From: Candidatus Sulfopaludibacter sp.
Lineage (GTDB): Bacteria > Acidobacteriota > Terriglobia > Bryobacterales > Bryobacteraceae
DNA length: 64,000 nt
Direction of reading: 5' to 3'
Assembly (NCBI GenBank): GCA_031292755.1
Contig: JARLGM010000014.1
Location: 1-64,000, forward strand
Shown here: positions 53,024-61,825 of the stretch, one piece after another
Layout of the letters: every line of letters starts with the position of its first letter
How positions within the stretch are numbered: the stretch's first letter is position 1
Position numbers and translations under genes: made by a program
Notes under the pieces: generated by a model
Told to the model about the DNA's origin: nothing
What the model saw: only the letters and a program-made list of their open reading frames with translations
The model's database searches: none

Positions 53024-54298
53024 TTGGAATGGAAAGGGTCTTCCCGCGCTTCTTCCAGTTCGGGCCGCCGTTCCATTTCCGGCTCGGAAGAATCCCTCGA
53101 TGAGTTGGCCGAACTGGCGCGTAGCGCCGGCGCCGACGTAATCAGCCGCGCCATCCAGACGCGTGCCGCTCCCGAGGCCGCCACTCTCGTCGGCTACGGC
53201 AAAGTCGAAGAACTCGCCGCGGAAGTGTCGGCAGGCGTCATCGACGTGGTCATCTTCGATCACGATCTCACGCCCACCCAGCAGCGCAACCTGGAAAAGC
53301 GGCTCTCCTGCAAGGTCATCGATCGCACCCAGCTCATCCTGGATATCTTCGCCGCGCGCGCCCGCACTCGCGAGGGCCGCCTCCAGGTGGAACTCGCCCA
53401 GTTGAATTACCTGCGCCCTCGTCTCTCCGGCCATGGCGTGGAAATGTCCCGTTTGGGAGGCGGCATCGGCACGCGCGGCCCCGGTGAAACCAAGCTGGAA
53501 ACCGATCGCCGGCGCATCTCCGTCCGCATCAAGAAAGTGGAAGAATCGCTCGATGGCGTCCGGGCCGGCCGCGCGCTCCACCGCCGCCGCCGCAGCGCCG
53601 TCCCACTCGCCACCCTGGCCCTCGCCGGCTATACCAACGCCGGCAAATCCACCCTCTTCAACCGCCTCACGCAATCCGGCGTGCTGGCCGATGCCCGGAT
53701 GTTCGCCACTCTGGATCCCACCGTCCGGCCTTTGACCTTGCCGTCGCGCCGCCGCGTGCTCGCCAGCGATACTGTCGGCTTCATCCGCAATCTCCCCACC
53801 ACGCTCGTGCAGGCTTTCCGCGCCACCCTCGAAGAGGTCACCGAAGCCGCCCTGATTCTCCATGTAGTCGATGGCTCTTCGCCCGCCGCCGTCGAACACA
53901 CCGCGCACGTAGTCTCGGTTCTCGCCGAAATCGGCGCAGCCGAAATTCCCCAGATCCTGGTCATTAATAAAACCGACCGCCTGGGGCCCTCTGCGTCGGA
54001 CTCCGAAAGCCTCCGTCTCCGCCTCCTCAACGGCGCCGGTGCCCGCCATGAAACCCAGGCCGTCGCCCTTTCGGCCCTCTCCGGTGAAGGTATCGATCGC
54101 CTGCTCGCCCTGATCGACTCGGTCCTTCCCCTCGACCCTATCGTCCACGCGACCCTCCGCCTTTCCGCCGGCGACGGTGCTACCCTGGCCCTCCTGCACG
54201 AGTTCGGCCGCGTTCTCTCCACCCGCTATCAGGACGACTCGGTGGAAGTGGAGGCGGAGGTGCCCGAATCCTTGAAACGTCGGCTCCCCAGCCCCTGA
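53024..54298 (+). CDS. hflX: Ribosome-splitting GTPase HflX
   Basis: 424 aa from the first canonical start (TTG 53024). The G-domain has G1 GYTNAGKST, G3 DTVGF and G4 NKTD; the N-terminal glycine-rich HflX signature RLGGGIGTRGPGETKLETDRR precedes it. The conserved leading strand RERAILVGLEWKG is encoded upstream of this TTG (53000-53038), so the true start lies earlier, probably at a near-cognate codon, or the frame continues from hfq beyond its TAG. HflX rescues stalled or heat-damaged ribosomes and in many bacteria is an hfq neighbour, as here. Confidence 0.88.
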   Translation: MEWKGSSRASSSSGRRSISGSEESLDELAELARSAGADVISRAIQTRAAPEAATLVGYGKVEELAAEVSAGVIDVVIFDHDLTPTQQRNLEKRLSCKVIDRTQLILDIFAARARTREGRLQVELAQLNYLRPRLSGHGVEMSRLGGGIGTRGPGETKLETDRRRISVRIKKVEESLDGVRAGRALHRRRRSAVPLATLALAGYTNAGKSTLFNRLTQSGVLADARMFATLDPTVRPLTLPSRRRVLASDTVGFIRNLPTTLVQAFRATLEEVTEAALILHVVDGSSPAAVEHTAHVVSVLAEIGAAEIPQILVINKTDRLGPSASDSESLRLRLLNGAGARHETQAVALSALSGEGIDRLLALIDSVLPLDPIVHATLRLSAGDGATLALLHEFGRVLSTRYQDDSVEVEAEVPESLKRRLPSP

Positions 54299-54563
54299 TC
54301 CATGTCACAGCAAACTGTGGAAAACTCTGTGGGAAAGATTCTGCTCACCGCTGTTTAAATGCAGTAATAAAAGGTACTTATCGCGCATTGCACCAGGGTG
54401 TGGCAGGTTGCGCTAATCTATTGATACTAGGAAGCTTAGCAGAATAAATCAAAATTCGTTGCGCTTGTCATAAGAACCAGTTGGATCATCCCGCTATCCA
54501 TCCCTCTTTTCCACAATATTCAATCGGGTAAACTCCCCCTCAAGCCGCCGCATGGCAGCCGGG
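54299..54563. other. AT-rich intergenic region with DnaA-box-like 9-mers
   Basis: The only markedly AT-rich gap of the window and without an ORF I can support. Three 9-mers resemble DnaA boxes (TTATCCACA consensus): TGTGGAAAA at 54316-54324, TGTGGGAAA at 54328-54336, and TTTTCCACA at 54507-54515, each with one or two mismatches. Could simply be chance or a regulatory region of the tRNA. Confidence 0.25.
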
Positions 54564-54592
54564 CTGAAAGCTATAAGCTCTTTTGCTACACT
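54564..54592 (+). promoter_or_regulatory. Promoter for tRNA-Met
   Basis: CTGAAA (54564-54569) and TACACT (54587-54592) with a 17-nt spacer, placing the transcript start about 3 nt before the tRNA 5' end. Confidence 0.45.
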
Positions 54593-54603
54593 GGAATCTC
54601 CGT

Positions 54604-54680
54604 GGCGGTGTAGCTCAGCTGGCTAGAGCGGCGGTCTCATAATCCGCAGGTCGGGCGTTCGAGTCGCCCCGCCGCCACCA
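54604..54680 (+). tRNA. tRNA-Met (CAT anticodon)
   Basis: 77 nt including an encoded CCA (54678-54680). The acceptor stem GGCGGTG pairs with CGCCGCC (one G-T pair), the D stem is GCTC/GAGC, the anticodon loop CTCATAA has CAT at 54638-54640 and the T arm contains GTTCGAGTC. An elongator Met or a lysidine-modified Ile2 tRNA cannot be told apart by eye, though the anticodon loop sequence CTCATAA matches elongator tRNA-Met. Confidence 0.93.
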
Positions 54681-54750
54681 ATATCCTCAAGGTATCGTAA
54701 GACGAATTTGTAACGATCTGCACCCTGCTGCCACCAACTAAAGGGAGAGC

Positions 54751-55401
54751 ATGAAACACGAATTCGCGGTCACCACCAACGCGGTGGAACGCTACCTCAT
54801 AGGCGACATGCCTGCGGAAGAGCGCGATGCTTTTGAGGAGCACTATTTCTCCTGCGAGGATTGCGCCGAAGATCTCCGCATCGCGTCTTGCTTTATCGAA
54901 AATGCCAAAACCGTCTGGCGCGACGAGGCGCAAAAACCACCCGGGCTCTCGTTTCTGGATTGGATGCGGGCTAAGTGGCTCTCCCCCGCGGTAGCCGCGG
55001 TTGCCACCGCCGCCCTCGCCGTCGTCGTCTTTCAGAACACGGTGACGATTCCCGCGCTGAATGCTCCCCGCGCGCTCCCCGCCTTGGCGCTGGACCTCAC
55101 CTCGCGTGCCGCCGTCCAGCGATTGAGCCCAGCCGATCCACTCCACTTCCAAATTGCCGGCGAACGGCCCGCCAATTCGGCCGAGGTGATGGCGGAACTG
55201 AGCGCCGAATCCGGGCGTGTCCTGCGCCGCGGCGTGGTGCCGGCGCCCGGCGCCCAGCAACCCATCGACGTTTATTTTCCCGGGACGCTGAAACCGGCGC
55301 GGTATATCATAACCGTACGTTCCTTCCGGAACGGCCGGCCCGAAGAGCAAATCGCCAGAACGGTTTTTGAAGTGACAACCGTGCAGGAGCACACGAATTG
55401 A
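54751..55401 (+). CDS. Anti-sigma-factor-like zinc-finger membrane protein
   Basis: A 216-aa protein. The first 50 residues form a putative zinc-finger (zf-HC2) anti-sigma module: VERYLIGDMPAEERDAFEEHYFSCEDCAEDL, with His and two Cys in the HxxxCxxC arrangement. One TM helix (about 76-95: LSPAVAAVATAALAVVVF) separates it from a beta-rich extracytoplasmic domain (DPLHFQIAG, IDVYFPGTLKPARYIITVRS). Such proteins normally tether an ECF sigma factor, but none is encoded in the window next to it. First gene of a three-gene operon with overlaps. Confidence 0.8.
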   Translation: MKHEFAVTTNAVERYLIGDMPAEERDAFEEHYFSCEDCAEDLRIASCFIENAKTVWRDEAQKPPGLSFLDWMRAKWLSPAVAAVATAALAVVVFQNTVTIPALNAPRALPALALDLTSRAAVQRLSPADPLHFQIAGERPANSAEVMAELSAESGRVLRRGVVPAPGAQQPIDVYFPGTLKPARYIITVRSFRNGRPEEQIARTVFEVTTVQEHTN

Positions 55402-56222
55402 TGAGCCAAGACGGCAAGCGTTATATTTTCAGCGGGCACGCCATTGGCGTCGCCGCGCAATTCGATCGATTGGGCAAGCTCAAAGGACTCAATCACGTGG
55501 TGCCCGCACTGGGCGCCGCCGTCCTGCCGGTCACCGGCGGCTCCGCGCAGGCCCATGAGTGCTGCTACCACTATCCGGTGGAGCGGCCCTGGAAGCGTTC
55601 CCTGCTTTCGGTCCGCCACGTCGAAAGCGGCGCTCACGGCACGGAAAAACGCGGCGCCTATTACACCGTCGTGCATTCCCTGGTAGAGAACCTGGACGTA
55701 CTCGAGAAGCTCCATATCGCGCGCGTCGAGTTTAACCTGTCATCGGTCAGGAAGGGGAGCGGCCCGCCGGTCATCACCACCACCGGCAATAAGATTCTGG
55801 GCATGCGATTGGGAGAAGTACGCGTTGCCGTGACACTCGACGACAATACACTCGCGCAGTGCGGCACCAAGAAGCAACTTGCCGCTTACTACGCCAAAAA
55901 GCCCGAATCCTTCCGCCAGAAATACGCCTGGCGGTTCGGCACCGAGGCCGGTGCGCCGGCACTCCAGGAGTACAACGGTTACCATCATTGCACCCTGGTC
56001 ACCGGGATTAAGCTCAGCGGTCCAAAAAACGAGGTCGATAAAATTCCGCCTCCCGTAGGCAACATGATCTACTGGCCGGGTTTCGGCCGCATCTTCCTCG
56101 GCGAAGTCCTGGTTGGCAATTGCGACCGCCGCATCACCATGGTCCGGCTGGCCATGGGTTCGGATGCCGGCGGATCCGGATCGGTTGGCGATGGCTCCAC
56201 GAACGGTCACACGTCCATGTAG
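55401..56222 (+). CDS. Unrecognised 273-aa protein of the CHAT operon
   Basis: Cytosolic by appearance (no signal or TM). The ATG overlaps the stop of the anti-sigma-like gene (TGATG). It starts SQDGKRYIFSGHAIGVAAQF and has distinctive segments CCYHYPVERPWKRSLLSVRHVESGAHG, TTTGNKILGMRLGEVRVAVTLDD, KKQLAAYYAKKPESFRQKYAWRFG and PGFGRIFLGEVLVGNCDRRITMVRLAMGSDAGG; the C-terminus is Gly/Ser-rich. I do not recognise a family. Its position between a regulator-like and a CHAT-protease gene makes it a candidate substrate or effector. Confidence 0.75.
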   Translation: MSQDGKRYIFSGHAIGVAAQFDRLGKLKGLNHVVPALGAAVLPVTGGSAQAHECCYHYPVERPWKRSLLSVRHVESGAHGTEKRGAYYTVVHSLVENLDVLEKLHIARVEFNLSSVRKGSGPPVITTTGNKILGMRLGEVRVAVTLDDNTLAQCGTKKQLAAYYAKKPESFRQKYAWRFGTEAGAPALQEYNGYHHCTLVTGIKLSGPKNEVDKIPPPVGNMIYWPGFGRIFLGEVLVGNCDRRITMVRLAMGSDAGGSGSVGDGSTNGHTSM

Positions 56223-58677
56223 CGCCGTCTGGTTGTGTCTGTTGCTTCTGGCCGCGGCCTGCGGGCGTCCCGAGTCGCCCCAGCAGACGTACCAGCGCCT
56301 GTGGGAGATGTACGTCTCCGGCAACCTGCTGCGGACCATCCAGTCAGTTTCCAGGGAAGCCAACCGTTGGAAAGATCGCCCGAATACCATCTGGTTCTGG
56401 AAATTTCACCTGCTTCACGCCGAGGCGCTCCTCGGGCAGAGCCGGTACGACGAAGCCGCCGCCCTGTTGCGAAAGCCGGTCCCACCCCTGCCGGCGCTGG
56501 CGCAAATGGCCTTCCGCCGGCAGGCGGATCTGGCTAACGCCTGCATCTATTCCGACCCCAGGCGCGCCAACGAACTGCTTGACCAGGCCGCCGCCGGCGC
56601 CACCGACCCCGACATCCAGCTTCGCATCCATCTCATCCGCGGAGGCGGGCTCCTGGCCAGGGAGAAATTCAATCCAGCCGCGGCCGAATTCAGGACCGTC
56701 CTGGCGCAGGCCACAGCCACCGGCAACACCTACCGCGAGGCTATGGCGCTCAATAACCTCTCCCGGTGCGCGCGTTACACGAATCAGTACGAGAATGCGG
56801 TCGCATTTGCCATGCAGGCCCTGGACAAAGCCGGGGGCGCACACGCCGGCTTTGTCCAGGCGCAGGCTCACGGCAATCTCGCCAATTATTACATTTACCT
56901 GGGAAATACCGGGGCGGCTTTAGAACATGTGCAGCAGGCCATCAAGCTGTTTGAAGCCGCCGGCGCGCAGCTCGATTTGATGACCGACTTGAACCTTCTC
57001 GGCCTGGTCCGGGATGCTCAGGGCGATGTCTCTGCCGCCATCCAAAGCTACCAACGTGCGTACAAGATCGCGCTGCAATCGGGGGAAAGGAACGAGGCCG
57101 CCCGCTACGCCGCCAACCTCTCTCTGGTGCTCATCAAGGACCGGCAGTGGGTGAATGCCGCGACGTGGAATCAGACGGCCTTCGGCGTTGTCGATCAGAA
57201 GGGTGGGAACCGCATCCGGCCGTACATTGTCCGAAATCAGGCGCGCATTGCCGAAGGCCAGGGCCACCCGGAGGAAGCCGTAAGGGCCTGCCGCGACCTG
57301 CTGGCGGATTCTCAGACGAACCAGATTCTGCGCTGGGAGGCATACGCGCTCCTGGCGAACATCGACGCCGGCTCGCGGAACTTCTCACAGGCCAATCAGG
57401 AATTCGCGGGAGCCCTGGCAGCTATCGATTCCGCCCGCTCGCTCCTGGAGAATCCGCAAAACCGCATCACCCTTCTCTCCCGCCTCATCCCCTTCTACAA
57501 GCAGTACGTGGACAGCCTGGTCGAGCAGAATGACGATCCCAAAGCCCTCACCGTGATCGAATCCAGCCGTGCCCGGGTGCTCGCCGAATCGCTCCGCCGG
57601 GATTCCAAACCCATGGTCTTCGATGCCGCGGCACTCCAGCGCCTGGCGCAAACCACCGGCAGCTTGCTCCTCTCCTTCTGGCTGGCTCCCGAGCGCTCTT
57701 ACGCCTGGCTCATCACCCCGCGCGAAGTCCGCCGCTTCTCCCTGCCGCCCGCCTCCGAAATCGAATCCCTCATCGCCGCCTGGCGCAATTCCGTCGAGCA
57801 TTCCTGGGGCGATCCAATCGCCGCCAGCGATGCCACCGGCGCCAGGCTATGGAGCGTCCTGCTGGGCGATATCGCTCCCCGCATCCCGCGCGGCAGCCGT
57901 CTGATCGTGGTGCCGGACGGCATGCTGCATCGCCTCAATCTGGAAACACTGCCGGTGCCCGGTCCCGCTCCCCATTACTGGGTCGAAGACGTGGATCTCG
58001 CGGTGGCTCCTTCCATGACCCTGTTGGCCTCCGCCGAAAAGCCGCGTCTTGCCGCGCCACCCTCGCTCCTGCTGATGGGCGCGCCCGTTCCCATCCCCCA
58101 GTACGATAAACTGCCGCAGGCCGAGGCCGAAATCACGGACATCCAGAATCATTTTCCGCAAGCCTCCAAGGCCGTCTTCACCGGCGCTACCGCCACGCTC
58201 GCCGCCTACCGCCAGGTGGACCCGGCCCAATTCTCGCTCATCCACTTCGCGGCGCACGCCGAGCCCAACCCGGAAAGTCCGCTCGAATCCGCGATCGTTC
58301 TCTCGCCCGTCGAGGGCCAGTATCTTCTGAAAGCCCGCGACATCATCGGCACCCCGCTTTCCGCCCGCCTGGTGACCATCTCCGCCTGCCGCAGCGCCGG
58401 CGCCCGCATCTATGCCGGGGAAGGACTGATCGGACTCGCGTGGGCTTTCCTGGAAGCCGGTTCGAGCGCCGTGGTCGCCGGCCTCTGGGACGTCAACGAC
58501 GGCTCCTCGCGCCTGCTCATGGATCGACTCTACGCCGGCATCGCCGCCGGCCAGTCGCCGGCCATGGCTCTTCACCAGGCCAAGCTGGCTATGCTCCAGG
58601 GCGAACCGCGTTTCCGCCGGCCCTATTTCTGGGCGCCTTTTCAAGTGTATGTGAGGTCGGCTCCCTGGAATCGCTAA
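56191..58677 (+). CDS. TPR-CHAT caspase-like lipoprotein
   Basis: An 828-aa protein from the ATG at 56191, chosen because it begins a lipoprotein signal (CLLLLAAACGRPES, lipobox Cys at about residue 24) and overlaps the previous gene by only 32 nt. About residues 35-430 form TPR repeats (AHGNLANYYIYLGNTGAALEH, AYKIALQSGERNEAARYAANL). The C-terminal CHAT domain has both catalytic elements of the caspase-like fold: His689 (HFAAHAEPNPES) and Cys733 (VTISACRSAGAR), followed by the EGLIGLAWAFLEAGSSAVVAGLW core. CHAT peptidases cleave specific protein targets, for example in HetF-type and gasdermin/Craspase systems. Predicted to act outside the cytoplasm, attached by lipid. Confidence 0.88.
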   Translation: MAPRTVTRPCSAVWLCLLLLAAACGRPESPQQTYQRLWEMYVSGNLLRTIQSVSREANRWKDRPNTIWFWKFHLLHAEALLGQSRYDEAAALLRKPVPPLPALAQMAFRRQADLANACIYSDPRRANELLDQAAAGATDPDIQLRIHLIRGGGLLAREKFNPAAAEFRTVLAQATATGNTYREAMALNNLSRCARYTNQYENAVAFAMQALDKAGGAHAGFVQAQAHGNLANYYIYLGNTGAALEHVQQAIKLFEAAGAQLDLMTDLNLLGLVRDAQGDVSAAIQSYQRAYKIALQSGERNEAARYAANLSLVLIKDRQWVNAATWNQTAFGVVDQKGGNRIRPYIVRNQARIAEGQGHPEEAVRACRDLLADSQTNQILRWEAYALLANIDAGSRNFSQANQEFAGALAAIDSARSLLENPQNRITLLSRLIPFYKQYVDSLVEQNDDPKALTVIESSRARVLAESLRRDSKPMVFDAAALQRLAQTTGSLLLSFWLAPERSYAWLITPREVRRFSLPPASEIESLIAAWRNSVEHSWGDPIAASDATGARLWSVLLGDIAPRIPRGSRLIVVPDGMLHRLNLETLPVPGPAPHYWVEDVDLAVAPSMTLLASAEKPRLAAPPSLLLMGAPVPIPQYDKLPQAEAEITDIQNHFPQASKAVFTGATATLAAYRQVDPAQFSLIHFAAHAEPNPESPLESAIVLSPVEGQYLLKARDIIGTPLSARLVTISACRSAGARIYAGEGLIGLAWAFLEAGSSAVVAGLWDVNDGSSRLLMDRLYAGIAAGQSPAMALHQAKLAMLQGEPRFRRPYFWAPFQVYVRSAPWNR

Positions 58678-58767
58678 AGCCGGGAAGAGAGAAACATGGC
58701 GTTCGCTGCTGCCCAGAGTTTATTGCCCTCCCTGTAGGGAAAAGCCCGGCCTCCGGGTCTTAGTATA

Positions 58768-61617
58768 ATGCTCAAGATCCCTTTCCTGGTCACCCTGGCC
58801 TTGTTGGGCCGCGCCGCGTTCAGTCAGACTTACTCGGTTTCCACCTTCGCCGGTGGGTTGCCTGTCAATGTTCCCGGCAACCTGGCTTGCCTCAGTGCCA
58901 TCAACGGGCTCACTGCCGATGCTTCCGGGAATGTCTATTTGGCCGTGGCGAAGTGGTCCGGAATCCCATTCGCCTTTGGGATAGTGATGCCAGGGCCAAA
59001 TCCCCCTCTGACGACTGGCGGATCTTTTAGCGCCATCCTGCGTTGGGACACGGCGACGGGAACCGTGACCTCGGTCGCGGGCAACGGGGCGCAGGGTTTC
59101 ACCGGGGACTTCGGCCCGGCCAACCTGGCGGCGCTCAATGGACCCACCGCGGTCGCGATCGATTCCACCGGTAACCTTTACATTGCGGATACCGGCAACA
59201 ACCGTATTCGCAAGGTCTCGAACGGCGTCATCGCTACGTTCGCTGGCGGGGGCAGTTCCGGGTTGGGCGATGGAGGCCCCGCGATCAGCGCGGTCTTAAG
59301 TTTTCCCACTGGAGTTGCGGTAGACTCGGCCGGCAATGTCTACATCGCCGACAGCGGCAACAATCGCATTCGCAAAGTCTCGAACGGAGTGATCGGCGCT
59401 GTTGTGGGCGATGGGCAAGCTGGTTTTGCTGGCGATAACGGCCCGGCGGTTGCCGCGGAATTGAATTTCCCCAGCAGCATCGTCTTTGATTCCGCCGGTA
59501 ATCTCTACATCGCCGACAGCGGCAACAACCGGATCCGGGAGGTCGTAAACGGCACGATTCAGACTCTGGCTGGGACAGGTTCCAGAAATGGCGGCGTCGA
59601 TGGCGGCGACAACGGTCCGGCTACGGCTGCCGTGATCAACAATCCCGAGTTCCTCGCCGTGGATTCCGGCGGAAACATCTATTTTTCCGAGCCCACCGTA
59701 ACTCCGGGCTATGGCCCTGGGCAACAACCTGTCTACCACAACTATGTCCGCAGGATCGCGAACGGCAATATCACCACGTTCGTTGGGGGTGCAGGGGGAG
59801 GCTTCAGCGGCGATAACGGCCCCGCTGCGGCGGCGAAGTTGGTCGCTCCCACGGGGGTTGCCGTAGACGCAGCGGGCAATCTCTATATCGCCGACGCCGG
59901 CAACTATCGCCTCAGAAAGGTTTCGGCCGGGGTGATTACGACGGTAGCCGGGAATGGGGCGCCGGGGTTCGGCGGCGATGGCGGGTTGGCCGTCAATGCA
60001 CAGTTGTTCCCCACCGGCGTTGCGGTGGATTCCCGCCAAAGCGTATTCCTCGCCGACGGCACTCGCATCCGCGAGGTCACTGCCGGAACGGTGACCACCG
60101 TAGCTGGAAACGGACAGTACGGAGTTCCGGTCATCGGCGCGCCCGCCACGAGTTCTCCATTAGAAGTGACTCAGGTTGCAGTGGATCCTTCGGGCACATT
60201 GTATTTCGTGGGTGGGGGAAGCGGTCTTTACGAGATTTCGAACGGTATTATCAGCGTCTCGGAACAGAACACCGCTTATGGGGGTCCGGTAGCCGCGGAC
60301 TCTCTCGGGAATGTCTACGTCACCGCAGGTCCCAGGTACGGGAGCGTCGTGGTGTTGAAGATCTCGAACGGAGTTGCTTCGGTGGTCGCTGGTGGCGGGA
60401 GTTCCGGGGTGGGCGACGGCGGACCCGCGACAAGCGCCCAATTGTCCAACCCCACGGGCATCGCGGTGGATGCCGCGGGCAACATCTATATCGCGGACGC
60501 CGGCTACGTCTACCCGCAGAGCGCAAGCGCCCAAAGGATTCGAAAGGTCTCGGGCGGCATCATCACAACTGTCGCCGGGAACGGAATGGCAGGTTTTAGC
60601 GGCGATGGCGGACCGGCTACCGATGCAGAGATTAGCGGCCCCATGGGCGTGGCGGTTGACTCCGCAGGCAACGTCTACATCGCGGACACCGGTAATCTGC
60701 GTGTGCGGAAGGTTTCTAACGGAATCATCAACACCATCGCGGGCAACGGCATTTATGGCGCGGGCGGCGACTACGGCGTTGCTACCGACGCCGAGCTTTT
60801 CCCGACGGGCCTGGCCGTAGGTTCCGATGGGAGGGTCTACGTTGCCGACCAGATCTACGGCAGAGTTCGGGTTTTGACTCCGAGCGGGCCAACCGTCACT
60901 CCTTCGATTGCGGCCGGCTCTAATGCCGCGAGCAATTTCGCCGGCCCGATCGCACCGGGGGAAATCGTGGTCCTGTCCGGCGTGGGACTTGGACCGGTAC
61001 AGATAACTTCCGCCGCTCCCGGTACCGGCGGCCGCTTCGACGCCGCTTGGCACGGGGCGAGCGTGTCGTTCAACGGCATTCCGGCGCCCATTCTGTACGC
61101 TTGGGCCGGACAAGTTGGAGCCGTCGTGCCCTATGAACTGACCGGATCAAGCGCGCAGGTGGTGGCCACCTATCAGGGGCAGAACTCGGCGCCGATCACG
61201 GTGCCCGTTGCGGCTTCGGCCCCAGCGCTGTTCACCCTGAATTCGAGCGGCTACGGTCCTGCGGCGGCGGTGAATCCGGATGGCTCGATCAACAGCCCGA
61301 TGAACCCGGCGCTAGCCGGGAGCTATATTTCGCTTTACGCGACCGGAGCCGGCCAGACTTCCCCCACTGGTATGGACGGCAGTCTCGCATCGGACACGCC
61401 GCCCGTGCCGGACCTTCCTGTGACCGTGACTATCGGTGGCGTCGAGGTGGACAACCTGCAATATGTTGGCGGAGCGCCTGGTGAGGTGGCCGACCTCTTG
61501 CAAATCAATGTGCGGATTCCGGCTGGGATCAAGTCCAGCGCCGCCACGCCGGTCTCGGTGCAGATCGGCGGCGCGTCGAGCACCGCCGGCGTGACGATCG
61601 CAGTGTCTGGAAACTGA
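58768..61617 (+). CDS. NHL-repeat surface protein with Solibacter-type C-terminal domain
   Basis: A 949-aa secreted protein. Signal peptide FLVTLALLGRAAFSQ. About ten NHL-type beta-propeller units cover residues about 40-700, each built around GNVYIADSGNNRIRKVSNGVI plus a GDGGPATSAQLSNPTGIAVDAAGN segment. The C-terminal 240 residues (PGEIVVLSGVGLGPVQ, LYATGAGQTSPTG, NLQYVGGAPGEVADLLQINVRIP) match the domain family abundant in Solibacter. Function: probably carbohydrate/protein binding at the cell surface; unknown. A GC-rich CCCGG/CCGGG hairpin lies just upstream (58746-58757). Confidence 0.87.
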   Translation: MLKIPFLVTLALLGRAAFSQTYSVSTFAGGLPVNVPGNLACLSAINGLTADASGNVYLAVAKWSGIPFAFGIVMPGPNPPLTTGGSFSAILRWDTATGTVTSVAGNGAQGFTGDFGPANLAALNGPTAVAIDSTGNLYIADTGNNRIRKVSNGVIATFAGGGSSGLGDGGPAISAVLSFPTGVAVDSAGNVYIADSGNNRIRKVSNGVIGAVVGDGQAGFAGDNGPAVAAELNFPSSIVFDSAGNLYIADSGNNRIREVVNGTIQTLAGTGSRNGGVDGGDNGPATAAVINNPEFLAVDSGGNIYFSEPTVTPGYGPGQQPVYHNYVRRIANGNITTFVGGAGGGFSGDNGPAAAAKLVAPTGVAVDAAGNLYIADAGNYRLRKVSAGVITTVAGNGAPGFGGDGGLAVNAQLFPTGVAVDSRQSVFLADGTRIREVTAGTVTTVAGNGQYGVPVIGAPATSSPLEVTQVAVDPSGTLYFVGGGSGLYEISNGIISVSEQNTAYGGPVAADSLGNVYVTAGPRYGSVVVLKISNGVASVVAGGGSSGVGDGGPATSAQLSNPTGIAVDAAGNIYIADAGYVYPQSASAQRIRKVSGGIITTVAGNGMAGFSGDGGPATDAEISGPMGVAVDSAGNVYIADTGNLRVRKVSNGIINTIAGNGIYGAGGDYGVATDAELFPTGLAVGSDGRVYVADQIYGRVRVLTPSGPTVTPSIAAGSNAASNFAGPIAPGEIVVLSGVGLGPVQITSAAPGTGGRFDAAWHGASVSFNGIPAPILYAWAGQVGAVVPYELTGSSAQVVATYQGQNSAPITVPVAASAPALFTLNSSGYGPAAAVNPDGSINSPMNPALAGSYISLYATGAGQTSPTGMDGSLASDTPPVPDLPVTVTIGGVEVDNLQYVGGAPGEVADLLQINVRIPAGIKSSAATPVSVQIGGASSTAGVTIAVSGN
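59100..60890 (+). repeat. Tandem NHL-repeat coding units
   Basis: Direct repeats of about 150-180 nt encoding the propeller units, with conserved cores such as GGCAACAACCG (NNR) and GATAACGGCCC. Similarity is at protein level with moderate nucleotide divergence, so these are old repeats. They are not spaced like a CRISPR array. Confidence 0.75.
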
Positions 61618-61705
61618 ATCCAACTACCGGGCTCGGTCAAATTCTTACGTGCACGACCCTCTCGCAAGGGATCCCGCCGCAGGTGGTTCCAGACATTAGC
61701 AAGGG

Positions 61706-61825
61706 CTACATTCCGCTGCCCACGAAGTCCAAGCCAACCTCCTTCTCCAGGGTGAAGTTCCAGGGCTGCACGTAATCACGCTTCGGGTTCTGAGGAAGCG
61801 TGCTGTCAATGCCGGACAGGTGCTG
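61706..61825 (-). pseudogene. TonB-dependent-receptor-like relic
   Basis: Open minus-strand stretch of about 39 codons ending in TAG (61706-61708): SGIDSTLPQNPKRDYVQPW then NFTLEKEVGLDFVGSGM. The (N)PKRDYVQxWNFTLEKE pattern is the conserved segment of the acidobacterial carboxypeptidase-regulatory TonB-dependent receptors. No start, plug domain or flanking barrel is nearby, so this is a fragment of a deleted gene. Confidence 0.5.

Noticed and set aside
54299-54563. Chromosomal origin (oriC).
   Set aside because: Only three imperfect DnaA-like 9-mers and no dnaA/dnaN neighbours; the tRNA and HflX context is not origin-like. Kept only as a low-interest note.
59100-60890. Tandem repeats resembling a CRISPR array.
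   Set aside because: Repeat period is about 150-180 nt, repeats are degenerate at DNA level and encode NHL propeller units in frame; there are no spacers or cas genes.
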